Shown here: positions 61,619 to 64,000 of the stretch, one piece after another
How the letters are laid out: the number at the start of each line of letters is the position of its first letter
How positions within the stretch are numbered: position 1 is the first letter of the stretch
Assembly (NCBI GenBank): GCA_964019695.1
Contig: OZ026515.1
Span: 129,044,849 to 129,108,848 of the forward strand
Origin: Loripinus fragilis
Lineage: Eukaryota; Mollusca; Bivalvia; Lucinida; Lucinidae
DNA length: 64,000 nucleotides
Direction of reading: 5' to 3'
Made by a program: the position numbers and the translations under genes
Notes under the pieces: generated by a model
The model's database searches: none
What the model saw: only the letters and a program-made list of their open reading frames with translations
What the model was told of the DNA's origin: nothing

Positions 61619-61781
61619 CTGTTCCATTTGGTACTTCGCGTACGTAGGTTATATCCATGGAAACATTGGCCTTGTCGTGCGTTTCCTTGTTGAGACCACG
61701 TGACATGTTCTCGTCCATCAACTGTAGAACTTTCATGTAGTCTTTGTCGCTGATGCATAATGCGTCAATTATATGTTTTTG
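61619..61781 (-). CDS. Hexokinase-like gene, exon 2 (small domain)
   Basis: The acceptor TTTCTTTTGCAG precedes CAA, and the 54 codons plus one base encode QKHIIDALCISDKDYM..., then MSRGLNKETHDKANVSM and ITYVREVPNGT. This matches the hexokinase N-terminal small-domain block (L.LS...L......F...M..GL......A.VKM.PT.VR..P.G). Length is 163 bp, the size of the conserved exon 2 in vertebrate hexokinase and glucokinase genes, and it ends in phase 1 as they do. The donor is CAG|GCAAGT, a GC donor. Reading through would give an in-frame extension (GKSMLPKIAM...) with no hexokinase similarity. The length agreement supports the GC donor. Confidence 0.9.
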
Positions 61782-63086
61782 CTGCAAAAGAAATACAAAC
61801 AAGCACTTTTTTGAATGATGCTCAAAAATAGTTGTGAAACAATAGCTTTTATCAATATAAATGTTTAATTCTTCAAAAATGTTCTAAGCGCGTAGTCAGG
61901 CCTGGGCTTCAATACATGTTTTGCTACTGTTTATAGTCTTATCATTTTAACCAATTCGATATTAAACTAGTCAAGGCACTTACGTAAATAAGTGATTTCT
62001 TTGATCACTTATATGCATCATTATTTAGCAAGAAGATACATTTTGCAAGATTTGTCTTTCTTGAAACTGACGAAAATGATCAAATTCACTTGTCCAAATG
62101 AATTAGATAGAAAGCTTGCTGATCACTGCTCCAAGTAACTTCAGTAATGAATCACTTTACAGGTGATTATATCACTGTCACAGATGATTGAATCATTTTG
62201 GTGATTTTTAAAGAAATGGTCAAAACTTTAAGGTATTGCACGCAAGGGTAAAATGAATGCGCGCAATATACTATCATATATTAATTATGGAGTTGAACTC
62301 TTGAACTTTCAGGAAAAAATAGGCTCAATAACCAGAATAAATAAGAAAGACATAATAATGGACCATAAATTTGGTCAATATTTATGGCCCTTTGTGGTAT
62401 TTTAGGGCTTCTGATGTCAAAGTCTAGCAGTAGAACGTCTATAAAATTGCATAACTGGTCAGAAATAGTACTGACACACATTTCTAAGTATGTGGAGGTC
62501 AATAAGATAAGAAAGCAAAATTAGTCAACATTACCAGATGAGATTCTTATCTGAAAAATCACTTAAACAAGTGATAATAGTGATCACATTTTAAGTAAGT
62601 GCCCTGACAGCAAAACTGATAATTTTATACGCTGATATAAAAATGGAAAGTTTTTTGTTGTTTTGTTTGTTTGTTTTTGTTGTTGTTTTTGTTTTGTTGT
62701 TGTTGTTTTTGTTTGTTTTTTTGCAACAGGCGATCACATTTATGTTCGAAATAATTGTCTCAGACTCACATGTTCGTAAAAATGCTTGCGTATCTTCGAT
62801 TTTGCATATATGGTCCAATATGCAGTTTCAATACTTTTTGTACTAATTACAAATACGTATGAGCCTAACGTGTCTGGATGGGACGAGGGGGCTTAATTTT
62901 TGAAATATTTGCAACTTAATTACTACTCATCGCGTCAACGTCGACGTTATTTCAAAATACCGTGCGACGTCAATAGAAAAGGTGATCGAACTTTCGTGAC
63001 CGAGATAGAATATAAATACTATGTATTTCTGACCTTGAACTTAAGACACGTGTATAGCAAAAATATAAACAAAAACACAAACCTAC
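61782..63086. other. Hexokinase intron 1
   Basis: Bounded by GTAGGT and GCAG. The only notable content is a G/T-rich low-complexity tract (TTTTGTTGTTGTTG...) at 62645-62725. Confidence 0.7.
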
Positions 63087-63233
63087 CACAAAATCCTCGT
63101 AGCCCTCCAATAGTTCTAGTAAAGAATCTTTCACTTGATCCGCGCTTAAGTCTTTCACTTGTTTCGACATTGAAACTTTCCGACCTGATAAACTCAGCGC
63201 CGAACAGGTTGGTGGAATAGGCTTAATCTCCAT
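63087..63233 (-). CDS. Hexokinase-like gene, exon 1 (N-terminus)
   Basis: The exon encodes 49 residues. The ATG at 63233 has A at -3 and G at +4 (AAAAATGG), and an in-frame TAG lies upstream with no ATG in between, so it is a plausible start. A second Met at residue 22 (MSKQVKDLSADQV) is an alternative. The peptide ends LLEGYEDFV at a GTG|GTAGGT donor in phase 0. Animal hexokinases begin with a poorly conserved helix of this kind before the small domain; 'L..DQVK..L..L' resembles it. Open reading frame continues past the donor into the intron, which I exclude. On its own the assignment would be weak; it rests on strand, phase and adjacency to exon 2. Confidence 0.65.
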
Positions 63234-64000
63234 TTTTTTCTTCTTTATTCTCTTTATCTTCGATAAAAAAAAATCTGACGCCTAGTGTGTACTTTCGTTT
63301 CTACCTGACATAATTAATAAAACAGAATACTTTGCAATCCGTCAGTTAGTCAAAACATCTGCAGGTGTAAACATTAATCTATGAAAAGAAAGGCACAATG
63401 TTAATACTTTTTTTCAAAACAAGCGTGTGTAGTACTGTAGCTATTTACACACCACATTCTTTCTAACTTCTCTCGGCAGATAATGGAGTCGGCTGCTCAC
63501 AAATAGAGTTATTGAACGCTTGTATTCCCATTGACCCAGTGATCGAATTATTACAGTAAACAAAACATGTTATAGGGTACCCCAGTAGCCATATGGAAAC
63601 GGGCCAGTGGGCCTGTTTTTTTTGGCCTGCTAGCGCTGGTGGGCCGACAGCGGCCCCAGAGCCCCAGATAGTATGCTTCCTTGGACCGTTTACTTATGGG
63701 TATCCAAAATTCATATTGGATATAAAAAACTCCTTAGGACATCTATAATTCAATCAATTTTATTTTATCGCTCTCCTAAATATTCAAGATAATTCTAAAT
63801 CACACCGGATACGCGGCAATCTAACAATCGACGAAAGCGGATCAAAAACCGCTAGAAACAGTGCTTTCGATCGCCATTTGCGACAAATGAAAATCGAAAA
63901 CTCTGTTTTTAACGATTTTTATCTACGTCCGTCGATAGTATTAAGGTTTTTCGATTGCGCCTACCCTGTGTGTAAATAGTCATTGCGACTTTTGTTTGTG
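63234..64000. other. 5' side of the hexokinase gene, no promoter identified
   Basis: Contains the upstream in-frame stop near 63284 and a copy of 'GCTGGTGGGCCGACAGCGGCCC' type repeat at 63590-63665. No TATA box or other promoter element could be assigned, and no second gene is seen. Confidence 0.5.

Larger units (their letters stand above)
7581..63233 (-). other. Hexokinase-family gene locus (partial, giant introns)
   Basis: This is the span of a minus-strand gene recognised from five exons encoding hexokinase segments in the correct order. Hexokinases phosphorylate glucose with ATP in the cytosol, the first step of glycolysis. Introns: 1.3 kb between exons 1 and 2, 44.6 kb between exon 2 and exon 4+5, 8.1 kb before exon 6, 0.9 kb before exon 7. 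Exon 2 ends in phase 1 and exon 4+5 begins in phase 0, so an exon of length 3n+2 (149 bp in vertebrates) must lie in the 44.6-kb intron to keep frame. I searched the minus strand there for a DLGGTNFR-like coding stretch and did not find one. The coding part beyond WGAFG is not visible in 1-7580. It may be a divergent paralogue or a decaying copy. Family assignment is firm; function is not. Confidence 0.85.

Overview
This window looks like gene-poor, repeat-rich metazoan DNA, most probably from a heterodont (venerid-like) bivalve mollusc. The grounds are long introns with consensus splice sites, many short palindromic and TIR elements of the 'TGAGCCGCGACATGA...' and 'AATGGCGTTTCGCT' types that I associate with clam genomes, tRNA-derived SINEs, and no dense coding. 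The species assignment is an inference. No rRNA gene, intact tRNA gene, CRISPR array, or reverse transcriptase or transposase ORF was recognised.

The one gene I can support is a hexokinase-family gene on the minus strand, recognised from five exons spread over 55.6 kb: exon 1 (63233-63087), exon 2 (61781-61619), a merged exon 4+5 (17040-16819), exon 6 (8724-8625) and exon 7 (7696 to about 7617). Exons 2 and 6 have exactly the 163-bp and 100-bp sizes of the conserved animal hexokinase exons, with matching phases. Exon 2 ends in a GC (not GT) splice donor. I could not find the expected 149-bp exon 3, which should carry the LDLGGTNFR phosphate motif, and the 3' part of the gene is either off the left edge or missing. 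Some active-site residues differ from the family norm. The copy may be a divergent paralogue or a decaying gene.

Almost everything else is intronic repeat DNA. From left to right: 1-7.2 kb is mostly unrecognised sequence with a SINE and small repeats. Exons 7 and 6 lie at 7.6-8.7 kb, with a TA-flanked MITE 27 bp from one acceptor. A 65-bp satellite fills 8.73-12.39 kb and runs into the exon 6 acceptor. Exon 4+5 lies at 16.8-17.0 kb, with another MITE 31 bp from its acceptor. Two full-length copies (A, 22271-27467; B, 35080-46072) of one TIR element carry perfect 6-bp target-site duplications and an internal 58-bp hairpin satellite that reverses orientation once in each copy. Between A and B lie a 140-bp satellite (30.2-32.5 kb) with perfect oestrogen-response-element palindromes, interrupted by a SINE with an 11-bp TSD, and two clusters of a GTGACTGCACTGAC motif. 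At 46.2-60.4 kb a 71-bp satellite is interrupted by a 9408-bp element (C, 46349-55756) with 548-bp terminal inverted repeats and a TTATA duplication, and by a 1031-bp MITE whose TIRs contain CRE palindromes. Hexokinase exons 2 and 1 close the right side.

The most interesting material is the A/B element family and its self-inverting hairpin satellite, the 9.4-kb long-TIR element C, and the way repeats lie within 6-31 bp of three hexokinase splice acceptors.
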